Position numbers and translations under genes: made by a program. This document shows positions 44,902-56,900 of a stretch of DNA of 64,000 nucleotides, piece by piece (position 1 is the stretch's first letter; every line of letters begins with the position of its first letter). A model generated the notes under the pieces. The model saw nothing but the letters and a program-made list of their open reading frames with translations. It made no database searches and had not been told where the DNA came from. Source of the DNA: Mucidula mucida (lineage: Eukaryota; Basidiomycota; Agaricomycetes; Agaricales; Physalacriaceae); NCBI GenBank assembly GCA_015501055.1, contig JADNYV010000124.1:45892-109891 (forward strand). The letters run 5' to 3'.

Positions 44902-46626
44902 GGTGGTGGCGGGATGGATAGATGGAGGGGATAGGATAGGATGGGCGTTTAGTCTCGTGCAAGAGGTTAATGGATGGGCGTGTGACTCGTGAGGGTAACT
45001 AGATGTGGGATGTATAGGCTGAGAACGGCGTTCCACCGTATGCGTATGTGTGTGTCCTTGCTGGATACAGAACGCGCAGTATGCTCTGGGCAATGGTGTT
45101 AGTAAGAGAAGGGCGCGTAGGCGACCTATGAACGTACGTAGTAGGATGTTCCCGTCCAAGGAGCCGGGGTGTAGGTAGTGCGCTAGTAAGCGTACAGAAC
45201 GGCTTTCCGCCGTGTGTGTCCTTGCTGGACAGAGAATGCGCAGTCGATACCGTATGCTCTACTCGTAAGAGAAGGATGCCTCGAACGTACGAAATAGGCT
45301 GGTCCAGTCCGAATGGCTGATATATAGTAAGCGCCCAACCGGTACAGAGTCTATCGGTATCTGGTAGGGATCACGGTGTTTTGTCGCTAGATATAGACGA
45401 TAACGTCCAAATGGGTTGTGTAAAAGAAACGCGATCGCAATCAATCGGTGGTCGCAGGAAGCAAGCTGTATCAGGTATCCGATTCCCACGGCACAGGTCT
45501 TTCGGGTGCCTGGTGACAAGGTGGTGACGCCATATGGTATCGTCGGACCGCCATCCCGCCTTTTGGGACAAGTACACCATACTTAATCCAGGTCCTCTAT
45601 ATCGCGACCGACACCTCACCTCTGCTTATGGCTAGGAAAGCTGCAATACAACTCATTTTGTTGTCATTCTTTGTGATTACTATTGTCAAATGTAGACTGA
45701 AACGAAACGGTGGCGCAGTGTTATTGGTAAGTATCAAAAGTAAGCGACACCACACAGTCGTTCTTGCACCAACTAAGAAAATGCATATGATACCTCAAAG
45801 ATACTTGTCGAGTCTCTGATGTAGGACAAACAGCAAAGCCGGGGAAGACATGTGTCCTCTGCTCTATCCTCAGGCCTGTCGACGGTACCGTAATTTGCTG
45901 GTCCGTGGATATTTTATCACCCAATTTGTGATGAGGTTTGGCCTGTGTCTTGGTCCCCTGCCTTTACAAGACGCTGCTGTGGTTGCTATTATCCAACATA
46001 ACTGGTGAGCAGCGGGAACCAAAGTTATCTTGGCATACGCGTAATCTTGAGCTTGAAGGCTCATGACACGTAAACCACAGAGACTGTAGTCTTAGTGTAG
46101 ATTTGGCCGTTGGGAACGCGTACTGTTAGATGAGCCTCCCGATTTACGGTATGTCCGCAATATGCATCTTTGTCTAGGAACGGTCGAGGTATCGAACGAT
46201 GGCGAGAGTTATGACCCGCTGTTGTCAGTTGACTTGATGCCAGACAGGCCATGACATTCGAGATGAACGTATCATTGGCGAGGAGAACGGCGCACAGGTA
46301 AGCAGCATATGTAGCACTCAAGATGACTACTGTCTCATGAACAGCTAGTACTTGGCCGAAATGTGTCTTTGGTGACAGTGACACTGTCTTGACTCTCGAC
46401 ATACGACAATCCTTACCACGAATGGCAGGTCGCGCCGACCATGCCTGGTACCCGCACCACCGAGTTCGTCGGGACGCGTTTATTGGCGCTTGCTTCTCTA
46501 TCCGCCAGGAACCCGAAAGACCTGGTTAGTGCCGCCTCCTCGGTGTAACCGTGCGAGGGTAAGAAAGCAGCAAAGTCGCTGTGATATATACAATGCAAGG
46601 CTTATTATCAAAAATACAGTAATCAG
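44902..46626. other. 1.7-kb intergenic with dispersed repeat
   Basis: The stretch about 45030-45130 resembles about 45190-45300 (GTGTGTCCTTGCTGGA...), and 45240-45440 resembles 51175-51370. No convincing gene; the minus-strand frame 46061-46402 has no domain. Confidence 0.45.
45240..45440. repeat. Dispersed repeat, copy 1
   Basis: Shares AATAGGCTGGTCCAGTCC and several other blocks with 51175-51370. Nature unknown; no coding capacity or terminal repeats seen. Confidence 0.6.
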
Positions 46627-47687
46627 TCACTCCTCCACATCGAATATCTCATCGCCCTCCATGATCCCCTTCACCACAACCACACTCCCCGCCCTACTCC
46701 TCCCCGGGCCAGTCAAACTCCCCGCCCTGCTTCTCACCAAACTGCCCGACTCTGCCACGCGTCTCTCCACGCTCCCGCCTCTTCTGCTCGTCGTGCTATT
46801 CCTCCTCGATCCCGTAACGTACTCTGCTGAACTGCGCCGACTGTGATTGAGCTCGGAGTCATTTGTGAATGTGACTATGGGCGAGCCAAAGGAGCTGGAG
46901 AGGGAGGGCGGGGGGACGGAAGGGTATGTGAGTGTGTGTGTGTGCGGGCCGGGGAAGATGGCGTGATGGGACGCGGGGGAGGTCATATTTGTTTGGAGGG
47001 ATGTGGATGGGAGGAATGGGGAGGGCGAGGCGCTTGTTGATATCGACGAGGGCGACGTCAGCGACTGAGAGGGTGGCTGTGTTTGCGGACCATTCGGGTG
47101 TCCGATGAGGTTGTCGATGGGAATGCCGAGCTAGACGCGGATGAGGAGATGGAGGGATGGAAGAAGAGAGAAGAACATACCCGCATGCGTAGCTCGATGA
47201 GCTCTTCCCTGTACACGTCGTTGGTGCGTACCACCTGCAGATAATCGCGCTCTGTTTCTGCCAAGCGTACTCTTAGCGCCTCGTTCTCCCGCCTGAGCCC
47301 ATCGACCAATACATCTCCGCCATCCGGTGTACGCCGCATAGCCCACATGACACGCTCGCTCTCCGCCTCGAGCTCGTTCTCCATGTCTACTTTCTCTTGA
47401 CGCGCGAGCACCTGGCACTGCAGCATTAGCATATAAGCGCCGTAGGATATCCGGAGACGCACCAGCTTGCGGGCGAGCACATTCGTCAAACGCTCCTCCT
47501 CTGCCTCGTAGGAATTGATGAGGTCCTGCCTTTCCTGCTGCTCGCTCCTGAACGGACGAGGGACATCTTCGAGCATGGACGCAGAGTGTGGGCGCCTAAA
47601 TGTTACGCGTGACCCGCGTTCGTCGTCGTCGCTGCAAACAGAAAACAGTTGAAACCCTAACCCTACATACATACCCCTGTTATCCAC
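46627..47687 (-). CDS. Coiled-coil, Ser-rich hypothetical protein
   Basis: Open from 47687 (MDNRGMYVGLGF), though the true start may be MLEDVPRPFRSEQQERQDLI at about 47577. A long coiled coil follows: NSYEAEEERLTNVLARKLVR, ARQEKVDMENELEAESERVM, GLRRENEALRVRLAETERDY and TNDVYREELIELRMR. After an intron (about 47130-47180) comes LGIPIDNLIGHPNGPQTQPP, then a Ser/Thr/Pro-rich tail with SRRSSAEYVTGSRRNSTTSR and two RSRAGS repeats, and an acidic end GDEIFDVEE. The RSRAGS and RRxS sites look like basophilic kinase targets. Head-to-head with the Rab gene (starts 36 bases apart). Function unknown. Confidence 0.6.
47652..47665. promoter_or_regulatory. Telobox-like motif in a bidirectional promoter
   Basis: AAACCCTAACCCTA on the plus strand between two divergent genes. 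Such motifs bind Rap1/Tbf1/Myb-type factors and mark promoters of growth genes; here that is inference. Confidence 0.5.
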
Positions 47688-47722
47688 GCCTCTTCCTTAC
47701 CACCACGACACTATACCCCGCC

Positions 47723-48532
47723 ATGCCCCCAACGACAACCAACGCACACCCGCCCAAGCCCAAGCCCGCCCCCACAAAAGCGGCGCCCATAAACATAAAG
47801 CTCCTCCTCATTGGCAATCCTCCGTCGGCAAGTCATCTCTCCTCCTCCGCTTCTCCGACGAGGCCTGGCTCCCCGAAGACGAAGCCTCCGCCACCATCGG
47901 CGTCGATTTCCGTGTACATCGCATGTCCGTCGTCCGGACAATGCAGACACGGCTGTTGATGTGAAATTGAGTATATGGGATACCGCGGGGCAGGAGAGGT
48001 TTCGCACGATAACGGCGTCGTATTATCGCGGTGCGCAGGGCGTGGTGTTGGTTTATGATGTGACTAGTCGGGAGAGCTTTGAGAGTCTGCCGAGGTGGTG
48101 GGACGAGCTGGAGACGTATCTTGGAGGAGAGGGGAGGGATGCGGTGGTTAAGATTGTGGTGGGGAATAAAGTGGACAAGGTGTGTTTCCCTCTTGTGCAG
48201 CTTTACCGTCTAAAAGTCGTATTATAGGAGTTTTCCCGTCAGGTATCGACGCAGGAGGGTCAGGCGTTTGCTACGCGCATGGGATGTTTCTTTGTAGAGT
48301 CGTCTGCAAAGACCGATGTGGGCGTGACAGAGGCGTTTACGGAGGTGGTGAAGCGCATTTTGGTTAACACAAAGGGTGCGTTCTTTTGGATAACTTGTCG
48401 CCTTGCGCTCATCGCCATGCAGACACCCCAAATACAGGTGTATGGCGCACGGACCACGGGCGAGGAGGTGTGCCCGGCGGCGTGCAGGTCGTTGGCGGGC
48501 CAGAACATGTAGCAGGCGGGTGCGCGTGCTAG
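47723..48532 (+). CDS. Rab family small GTPase (Rab18-like), two apparent frameshifts
   Basis: Vesicle-traffic GTPase. ATG at 47723, a Pro-rich leader, then [10 protein letters not shown]. The P-loop [11 protein letters not shown] starts at 47821 one base out of frame. [14 protein letters not shown] (switch I) is followed by a second one-base shift near 47928 into [33 protein letters not shown]. After an intron (about 48180-48242) come [20 protein letters not shown] and [20 protein letters not shown] last intron (about 48376-48422) leads to a Gly-rich tail ending G-G-C-A-C, a C-x-C prenylation signal, at TAG 48530-48532. All G-boxes are present. The two shifts each need one added base; no intron can explain them. 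Assembly error and pseudogene are both possible. Confidence 0.75.
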
Positions 48533-49021
48533 AGGATTTCGATTTGACTTATACACGATACGCGCATACCATCATACACTTGACACGGACTAATTTAATG
48601 TACAATTGATGCAGGTTTGGTGGATGAACGGCACTTTCCTCACGATCACGCCTGCAGTTTAGCCCCGTTAGGTTTCGTTGCACGCTGCTGCTCTCTGGAC
48701 GAACGTGCCTTGGCCCTTGGGCCTTGTTTCTGATATCCACATCAGAAGCTTTCAGAGGTAAACTGCTGAGGAGACCTTTTCAAATCTGAATCCAACGTGC
48801 GTAGTAGCGCGACTGGTTGCGGTACGAGTACTCTTAGTATGGATCAACGTGCTGAGAGGCCATGACAGGAATAAGACGACATGACAGGAATAACCTAAAA
48901 TTCCGCGCGTCGTTACGCGTTCTCTGATGTCCCGTTGTAAATAACCTCATCAACGTGCCACATGTCCCACATCTGTCGTACTTAAGACGGGCTTCCAATT
49001 CTCTTCCTTCCTTTGTCTGCC
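48533..49021. other. Intergenic, nothing recognised
   Basis: Promoter region of the secreted EEP-fold gene. No gene seen. Confidence 0.4.
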
Positions 49022-50172
49022 ATGATCATGCGGTCCTTACTTGCCCTCTTCCTCAGCCCCCTCGCCACCTCGGCTCTGCGCCTCGCGACGTGGAACCTCC
49101 GCTTCGACTCCCAACCCAACTCCATCTCCGTCTCCGACACACTCGCCTCTCTCCCCTCGCCGCTCGACGAGCCGCAGTACTTGGCCATCGCCAACGGTGC
49201 AGAGCAGCCTTGGAGCACGCGCCGCATCAGAGTCGCGGAGTGGCTTAAGAGGATGAATGTAGATGCCTTCGGTTGGTGTGCTCTCCCTCCTTCCCTTCCT
49301 TGCTTCTTCCTTACTCATAATCACTACCAAAGGCATCCAAGAAGGCCTCGTACGCCAAGTCACCGACCTCCAAGAGCTCTTTGGCGACACATGGGCGCAT
49401 GTCGGTGTAGGCCGGGACGACGGGGTCACCTCTGGCGAGTTCAGTGCGATATTCTACAACACCCAAACTCTCGAGTTGCAAGCAAACGACACGTTTTGGC
49501 TCTCGGAGACGCCACTTGAGCCGAGTAGGTTTCCGGGCGCGGGGAGTGTGAGGTTGGCTACCTATACGAGGTTTCATTTAGCTAGCGGAGGAGGAAGAGG
49601 CAATGTGACTGTGCTCAATACTCACTTTGACGACCAGTCAAACGGGCAGAGAGAGTTGGGCGCGTCGATGTTGCTCTTGAGAGCGCGGTACGAGGCTGTG
49701 CAGTCTAAAGGGCCGGTGTTCGTTATGGGGGATTTTAATAGGTGCGTGTATGCTAGGTTCCGATTTATTGAAGACTACTTACGAAGGGGACGATATATAT
49801 AGTCCACCGAGAGGAAATTCATCAGAAGGTTACAGCATCATCACAGGCGCCTTACCCCCCGTCACATCGATAAACGCTACCTGGGCCGCGACGTACGCTG
49901 TCCCCGCCGATGAGCAGCCGGATTTTGTTATGCAGGATCTTAGAGGCCAGGCTCCCCGCGAGCGCGTCTCCGAGGCATACGCTACTTACACGGGGTTCAC
50001 GCCCCCGAATAGCGCTAGCGCGGGCCCGTGGCAGAGGATCGATTTCGTGTTTGGGGGGAGCAATGGGGGGTGGGAGACAAGGGCGTATGCGGTGGATGAG
50101 GTGAGAGGCGATGATGGTGTGTTGGCGAGTGATCATCGGCCGACGGTGGTCGATTTGGATTTGGGGGTGTGA
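49022..50172 (+). CDS. Secreted endonuclease/exonuclease/phosphatase (EEP) family protein
   Basis: ATG at 49022 gives the signal peptide MIMRSLLALFLSPLATSALR, directly followed by LATWNLRFDS (the N-x-R strand of the EEP fold). Then RRIRVAEWLKRMNVDAFG and, after an intron (about 49275-49333), IQEGLVRQVTDLQELFGDTW (metal-binding Q/E). Next GRDDGVTSGEFSAIFYNTQT, VTVLNTHFDDQSNGQREL (N-T-H-x-D), GPVFVMGDFNR (G-D-x-N). A second intron (about 49742-49800) leads to YSIITGALPPVTSINATWAA, RIDFVFGGSNGGW and LASDHRPTVVDLDLGV (S-D-H). All catalytic motifs are present. It could be a secreted DNase, phosphodiesterase or inositol-phosphate hydrolase; the substrate is open. Confidence 0.85.
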
Positions 50173-51579
50173 TGTAGGTGGAAATGTTTGTGAACTTGGC
50201 GTTAATTGCACGGAGCTTCGTCTTGATGAGGGTGACAGTCACCGATTTATTGGGCTCTCTTGTCATGGTCGAATGAATGCAGCTCATTGAGTACATCCGG
50301 CTTCTCCCATTGATTTCAGGATCATTGGATTCTGAAGAGCTTGTGGGACGAGGAGAACCTGGGACGAACAATGTGTAAATTTTTCTTGTCGCGTACCAAG
50401 AAACAAAAACGGGCTTAATAGTAAGTGAAAAAGGACAAAGAGAGTGGTGGGATACATACTTAGAGGGTCTAGGCGTGTAAGATTGGAGGTCAATGGGTGG
50501 GCGGTAGCGGGATATGGGATGTAGATTGCCTTTCAGAGCCGTATTAGGCATGTGTGGGAAGTTCTTCAGTATTTAGTCAACGAGGCGATAAAATTGGGTC
50601 TTCAAACTGTACAGTTGTCCTTCAAGCCCTTGCACCCGTTATGTCAATCGCTCAATCCACAGTCTTCTCAGGAAGCTTCCCTTCGCAACCAGGCTCCTTG
50701 GTCGGTCCTACTACTGTCTCTCTGTCTCTCTCTCGGAAGCGCCGCTCAATCCCAGCACAGGTTCAAAGGAGGCTCAAGGCGGCGCACGACAAATCAACCC
50801 CAAATCGCCAAAGTCATCAAAGTTCGAGAAACAGTCCAGAGGCAATTCGGCATGAATTATCGTCTTTCAAGTCGCTTGTGTAGGTTCTAATCGCATTCAT
50901 TGCACAGGACACTCGTCACCCAGGCGTTGGCTGAATTGAAGAAGGAACTCGTAGTTGGACAACGAATTGACCGCATACAGTGCTGGCGATCCGGTCAGAC
51001 TAGACGAGACGAGACGCGGCATCATGCCATTCGTTGGACCGGTATCATCTCTGCTCCCCCCGACTGTGCGAACGTTATGGTTTCAGAAACCTTCTGCGTT
51101 GCCTTAGCTCATCTTCAGCGTGTCCTTCTTGAGATAGAGATCGATGACTATAGCCCATTCGGTGCTATTCGATGCTCTTTGGTAAGAGAAGGACGATACG
51201 TGGCTACCCGAAATAGGCTGGTCCAGTCCAAATGGCTGGTAGTAAGCACCCAACTATCATGCGGTATATCGATATCTGGTATGCATCGCGCCTAGATATG
51301 AATGATAACGTCGAAAAAAGTAGGCTGTCGAAGTAGAAGCAAATGAAACGCGATCCGTAGTGGCAATGACTTAGTGAAGGAATGCGATCGAGCCTCTTTC
51401 ACGGTAACCGTCATTCAAGGGCTACTTCTCATCTCATCTCCCAACCCTTCGTCCACATGCTTAGAGTGAATAACGGCGCGGCGAGATTGATGAAAAAGGC
51501 CGCCGGCAAAACTTTTTTTTACCCTTCATTTATAAGCCTCCTTCCTGACTCACCTCTTTCCCCACACATTACCCCGCGG
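50173..51579. other. 1.4-kb intergenic; weak open frames
   Basis: A plus-strand frame at 50641-50883 (MSIAQSTVFSGSFPSQPGSL), possibly continued after an acceptor near 50910 as TLVTQALAELKKELVVGQRI, looks somewhat protein-like but has no domain. The dispersed repeat copy 2 lies near 51175-51370. Confidence 0.4.
51175..51370. repeat. Dispersed repeat, copy 2
   Basis: Matches 45240-45440 in blocks: GTAAGAGAAGGA, AAATAGGCTGGTCCAGTCC, AATGGCTG, GATATCTGGTA, AATGATAACGTC-like text, AAACGCGATC. Located upstream of an MFS gene. Confidence 0.6.
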
Positions 51580-53295
51580 ATGTCTGCTCCCATTGACGAA
51601 AAACGACAGGATGTCAAAACCAATGCTACGGATGAGCAAATTCAAACATCTGCCCACGACGATTTCCCGGACGGCGGGCTGAGGGCGTGGTTGGTCGTTA
51701 CTGGGGTGCGTATAAGTAGCTTCTTCGTCTTTACTGTCATATTCACGACCAATAGGCAATGTGCAACTCTTTCACGACGTAAGCACCCCCAGGTTGTGGT
51801 CATCTGCTCTTTCCATGTTCACAAGCTCATTTTTCTTTTTTTAGGTTCGGATACGTTAATTCGTGGGGTGTACGTCGATGTCGCGCGCTATATCTAACGT
51901 TGCTCGACTGACAAGCTGGGATGTATATAGGTCTTTCAGTCGTATTATCAGAGCGACATCCTGAAGAATACGCCGCCTTCTAATATGTGCGTTGGTCATT
52001 TCATTCTCTTATTGGACGAACGCTTAAAGAAGATGTATGTAGTGCGTGGATAGGATCTATACAATACTCCCTAGTTTTTCTCCCTGCTTTATTTGCCGGG
52101 CGTCTATTCGACTTGGGCTACTTCCGTCCATTGCTTCTAGGATGCAGTGCGCTCCTTGTTGTAGCGACGTTTCTCGTAGCGGAGTGTCACGAATACTGGC
52201 AATTCCTGCTGTGTCAAGGGTTCGCTGTTGGGGTGCGTCCTATCCTTTTTTCTCAGTGTGTAATATACTCACCCATGTTGTACAGCTGGCGTGTGGCGGA
52301 ATCATGAACCCCACGACCGCTGTAATCGCACACTGGTTCAAACGAAGGAGAGGGCTCGCGATGGGTCTGATGGCCATGGGATCATCGTTTGGCGGCACAC
52401 TCATCCCCATCGCTGCGCGGAATCTCATCCCCATACTCGGGTACGTAGGCTTCCTACTTATCGTCACCATAATCATTACTGATATACGATCCAGCTTCCC
52501 GTGGACAATGCGCATAATCGGCTTCATACTCCTCCTCGGGCTCGGTCTCGCCAATCTTCTCATCAAACGGCGCTTCCCGCCCATCCCCACCTCCGGCGGG
52601 CTGTTCAACTTGCGTGCCTTCCGCGCTCCTGCGTTTTCGTTTTACTGCGCCTCGACATTCGCGTCTTTCTTAGGGATATACACCGTTCTCACGTATATTG
52701 ATGTCTCGGCGACTGCGCATGGCATAGACGAGAACTTCTCGTTCTATTTGGTGTCCATCGCTAATGCCTCGTCTGGGTTGGGGCGGTATTGTGCGGGCAT
52801 GCTAGCCGATCGCGTGGGCCCAATGAACGTGATGATCCCGTTCACGACTGTAGCAGCCGTAGTGACGTTCGCGTGGCCGTTTGCCGTGGACAAGGGCGGG
52901 TTGATCGCTATCGCGCTGGTCTATGGGTACGTGAGCCTTTAGATATCCAACTCCTGTGGCTCACTCTTGGGAGATTCGCATCTGGATCGTTCGTGTCGCT
53001 GTTGTCGAATCCTGTTATGGAATTCGGCGACGCGTCGGATGTGGGGAGGAGGATAGGGATGATGATGAGCATCTTGGCGCTTGGTGCGCTTGCTGGGCCG
53101 CCGATATCGGGTGCGATTAATACGGGGACGGACGGGTTTGAGGCGGTGGGGTATTATGCTGGTATGTGATATCATTATCGTTTCATGATACTACCTTGCT
53201 GACTACTTGGTGCAGGCAGTGCGGTTCTTGTGGGTGTGGGTTTGATGCTTGTTAGTCGCTATTTTGTGTTGAAGGGTCTATACGGCAAGTTTTGA
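51580..53295 (+). CDS. MFS transporter, monocarboxylate porter (MCT)-like
   Basis: Plasma-membrane transporter. ATG at 51580 gives MSAPIDEKRQDVKTNATDEQ, a hydrophilic leader, then FPDGGLRAWLVVTG, the conserved D-G-G-x-x-A-W entry to helix 1. Short exons follow: AMCNSFTT, FGYVNSWGV, FQSYYQSDILKNTPPSN, then GSIQYSLVFLPALFAGRLFD, CHEYWQFLLCQGFAVG, GIMNPTTAVIAHWFKRRRGL, GSSFGGTLIPIAARNLIP, FPWTMRIIGFILLLGLGLAN, GLFNLRAFRAPAFSFYCAST, YLVSIANASSGLGRYCAGML, GALAGPPISGAINTGTDGFE, and the end GSAVLVGVGLMLVSRYFVLK-GLYGKF at TGA 53293-53295. About seven introns. A close paralog lies inverted at 58886-60919. Substrate unknown. Confidence 0.87.
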
Positions 53296-54125
53296 AGTAG
53301 ATGGCTCGCACAGGATGATAGATGCAATGACTGTTAGTCCCCTCGTAATGCATTGACGTTTCGAGAATGCTATGGTTGAATTCGATTGGTTGTCTTAATT
53401 CTTGCCTATATTCTATACTAGCAAAACTCGGTTCTATTTTGTTTGGAGAGTCTGACATCCTAGGGGACCCTCATGTGCTGGCCAGGTGATGACGACGCCG
53501 GATGGACAAAGAGGCATGACACAGCTCGCTTACTGAAATCGGTACTGATCTTAGTTACTTGACACTAATTCCGGTTTGTTTCTGTCTTGCCCTTACTGCT
53601 AACGGACATCGGGTTCCCGCCTTCGTAATCGGGCCTTGGTGGTGGTGGTGCCACGTGAGACCGCGTATGGTCTGATATTTCCGTCGTCCTGCGGCGTTAC
53701 AAGTTACAAGTCTGCATGACATGTACGGGGTTTAAGTACTTTGGATGTAGTGATTTCAATCAACAAAACTGTTGAGATAACGGGGATAAGAGAAGCGGAA
53801 AGCGGCTTCCGATCGCGCTAAGTAAGTATTCGGCTAGGAAGGCTCGCGTTAGGGTAAACCGTGCCCTACCACGCCAATCCCAGTCAGGGAGCTCTGGAGA
53901 GCTCTGATCATCGGTCTTACGCTTATTGACGCAGACAGCATTGCACGTCACAGCGTTGAAAAATGGTGGCTACAGTAGTCAAGAGACTGAGAATGGATCG
54001 ACGTGCGCTCTCGTAGATTTGGGGAACCAGGCGAGCGTACTGTACCTGGTCAGTGGCTTGAGTCCTCATGATTTGCCTCTTTCCAGCGACCATACTTATC
54101 TCGAGAGCATATCTGGTCAATTCAT
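53296..54125. other. Intergenic, nothing recognised
   Basis: No gene or repeat recognised between the MFS and kinase-like genes. Confidence 0.4.
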
Positions 54126-56429
54126 CTATTTGTCAAACAAGTAGGAGATGCGTGTTCGAGGGGAGAAAGGACCATGTTCCCTCATTTCACGCCGATTCTT
54201 CTTGTCCGTCACGGCTGCAAGTGTTCTGTTCAAGGCATTCTGGTCAATGCCTCCATTGAACGGCCAGGGATCGTCGATGCTCAACGCGCGACCCCATCCA
54301 ACAACAAAGAAACACTGAGGTTCGGACGGCCTGAAGAGAATATTCTCGCCTGACAAGTCACAATGTACGATCGAGTATTCGTCATGCAACCTATGCATCC
54401 AATTTTCCAGTATCGAACTGCTGAGCGGGTAAGTTTAAGTATTGAAATGAGCAGAGCCTCGTACCGGAAGTGTGGAGAGATATCGTCGGCTAACGCCAAC
54501 GGATAGGCTTCCTCGAAGTGTTCCATAAAGTACGCCGATATAATTAAATGGTGCTCTCGAGAAAGAGAGTCATTGGTTCCAACAGCGTAAACTCTTGGAA
54601 TCCTTTGCGAAAAATCAGGATCATTGACGTACGCAAAGTCAGACAGCTTGCGCATGATTCCGACTTCCTCTTGAATTTTAGAGTGTCGGGTATTGGTACC
54701 CCAGACGATCTTCATCACAAACGGCCTTCCATAAGGGCTTCCAGCGTTTTCTTCGGTGCTGTCACTGTCTGGGTCGTGAATGAGATGAGACAAGAAGACT
54801 CCGGATCCATGTAGGATCTTAGAGTGTAACCTGACGTGGAGAGGCCTTCCAGCAGTCCACGTGTCTTCTGGAGTCAAACATAACGGCGAAGTGGAATTTT
54901 CGAATGTGAATAGAAGTGGCATGTCACCAATAGCTTTCGCATCCCAGTGAACGTAAATCTTAGATGCAATAGCAAAGTGGCGCTGCTGCGATTCAAAGGT
55001 ATCCTTCAGATATTCCATCAGAAATCAAGCACAGATGTGGCGGGAACAAGACAAACCGTCAACATCGGCGACAAAAATTTGCCTATTGACGCATCGTAGA
55101 ACGGCTTCAAGTTCTGAAATGCCAAGTCTGAAGTTAAAGGGTCGATCTCATTCCCATAGTCAAAGGTCATGGTCGCAGGAAGGGCACCGAGCCGCCGTAG
55201 CTGATCGATTTTTTGTGCGCGGCTGATTGCATCACGCAGGGCAAACAAGTTCAAGCCAGTATGAACAGCGAGATGTCCAGGAGAGCGTGCAGGTATTCGC
55301 GTAACATCCAAAACATCTGATACATAAAGTATTTGGGTAAGACGGTGGCGAATGCAGATAATTTCCTTGTTTCCGCCACTAATCACGATGCAGGTGGAAT
55401 CGGACGCAACGGCTTTTGCCCATGCCTGCGTGCAGAATTATATTAGTCGGCAAGGGCGAATGAATCGGACTTCGTACCCCAAGAAGTAGTAAGGAGATTA
55501 ACCGCTTCGCATCCATAGCGATAGGCTTAAAAGCCCTGTCCGTCAAAAGCGCCTGCCGTATCAAATCGGTAGCAGGATCTCCATCAACGCCTGTTGGCCG
55601 ACCTGACACCGTCCTTTTATGATCCTGTTCGGGTCCCGGCGTCGGCTCGCAGTGTTCTGAACGGCATGACGAATGGGGACTTGAAGGTCCGCCACAGTTA
55701 AATGAATCAAGGTCGATATCCTGACGAGCGACTTGCTATGACATCGAGAGGAAATGAGTCATTGAGGGGAGCGCAGATGGGTTTAACATCTATCACCACG
55801 ATGTCGGAAAGCCGCAGGTCCTCAACGGTAGCCAAGTCATCCTGCATAGACTTGCGCAACGCTGCATCCATTCCACAGAGTTCCGGGTCAATGGATATGT
55901 ATCCGCCGGCAAGAGCAGACTCGGACCCAGGAAGGACGGTTTGCGCATTATGAGACCACCGAAGAAAGCCAGGATTCGAGACGGACTTTGACTGCCCTGC
56001 GAGGGCTGAAGCGAAAGCTGCCGAAGCTTTCTCCCTGTCATCATGACCGTCGCGGAGTAGTTCTACTGACTCAAAAGAGATAGTTTCGATGTGTCGTGCT
56101 CGCTCATATCGAGTTTGTCTAGTCAGTGGGTGAACACTAGGCATAGGGCTAGTGACGTTACGATGCTGCTTGATGTATTCGGCAAGGAGAGGAGGCAGAT
56201 TGGATATGGGTTGGACATGTTTTAGTTGCAGTTCGGCATGAAGGTGAGACACGTGAAGTCCGAGGACGCATTGAATATCGTTCATCTTGTGGATTCCGTT
56301 GCCAGTACTTCGACTGGCCAAGGTGGCTAGGGGACTTGTTACGGCGGAGAGAGATTCGCGCGCGCTACTAAAACTCGACATTTTTGTCACCAGCGCTTCC
56401 ACAATCGTCTCAGGCATGTCCCAAGACAT
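54126..56429 (-). CDS. Large protein with C-terminal protein-kinase-like (FunK1-type) domain
   Basis: Start near 56429 (MSWDMPETIVEALVTKMSSF). The N-terminal half has no named domain: IHKMNDIQCVLGLHVSHLHA, RYERARHIETISFESVELLR. A middle exon gives MDAKRLISLLLLG, then AKAVASDSTCIVISGGNKEI and IRHRLTQILYVSDVLDV. From 55018 a kinase-like fold: HGSGVFLSHLIHDPDSDS, PFVMKIVWGTNTRHSKIQEE (candidate Lys and Glu), EHHLIISAYFMEHFEEAYPL (hinge), then after an intron MHRLHDEYSIVHCDLSGENI, the catalytic loop H-x-D-L-S-x-x-N with Asp and Asn kept, and CFFVVGWGRALS where the D-F-G Asp is Gly. Exons near 55018 and 55700 join in uncertain ways. Such kinases are expanded in mushrooms; loss of D-F-G suggests weak or no catalysis. 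Confidence 0.6.
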
Positions 56430-56900
56430 CTTTATCAGCTAATAATGGGATGATGCGCGACTATTGTCCAAAACGGTCACGTACCAGCGTAGTAGGAGTG
56501 GGCGGGGAGTGGTATGGGTTCGTGAGGGCAGACCTGGATACTTATAGTGGCGTTGAACAAGAAGGCTGCAAACGGAATACAAGGAACAATAGCCGCCAGT
56601 GCTACTCGTATTGTTTATTTTCGGGGATATCAGGGGGATATAGACACACAACATCAAGGCGACATTAATAGCATCTGCGAAGGGACAACGGGCCCTTGAC
56701 TCCATCCGTACGGAAGAAACAGAAACGACGAGGATGCATAGTCAAGGAGTTCAATCGACTACAGCCGCGATACTGGAGATCACGCAAGTGTCTGATTGAT
56801 CCAATGGAGGAAGGACTTGACGTGTCATTGATGGGCCGGACCGTATCACCCGGTATGCTCAATGTTGACCTTTTGGTCCGGACTCCGCCTTCACTTGGCA
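56430..56900. other. Divergent promoter region between the two kinase-like genes
   Basis: A short plus-strand frame from 56804 (MEEGLDVSLMGRTVSPGMLN) may be an upstream exon or uORF of the plus-strand gene. Nothing else seen. Confidence 0.4.

Noticed and set aside
50015..50551. Long minus-strand open frame overlapping the EEP gene
   Set aside because: It is antisense to the well-supported EEP-fold exon and has low-complexity Pro/Ser/Thr composition caused by the codon bias of the other strand.
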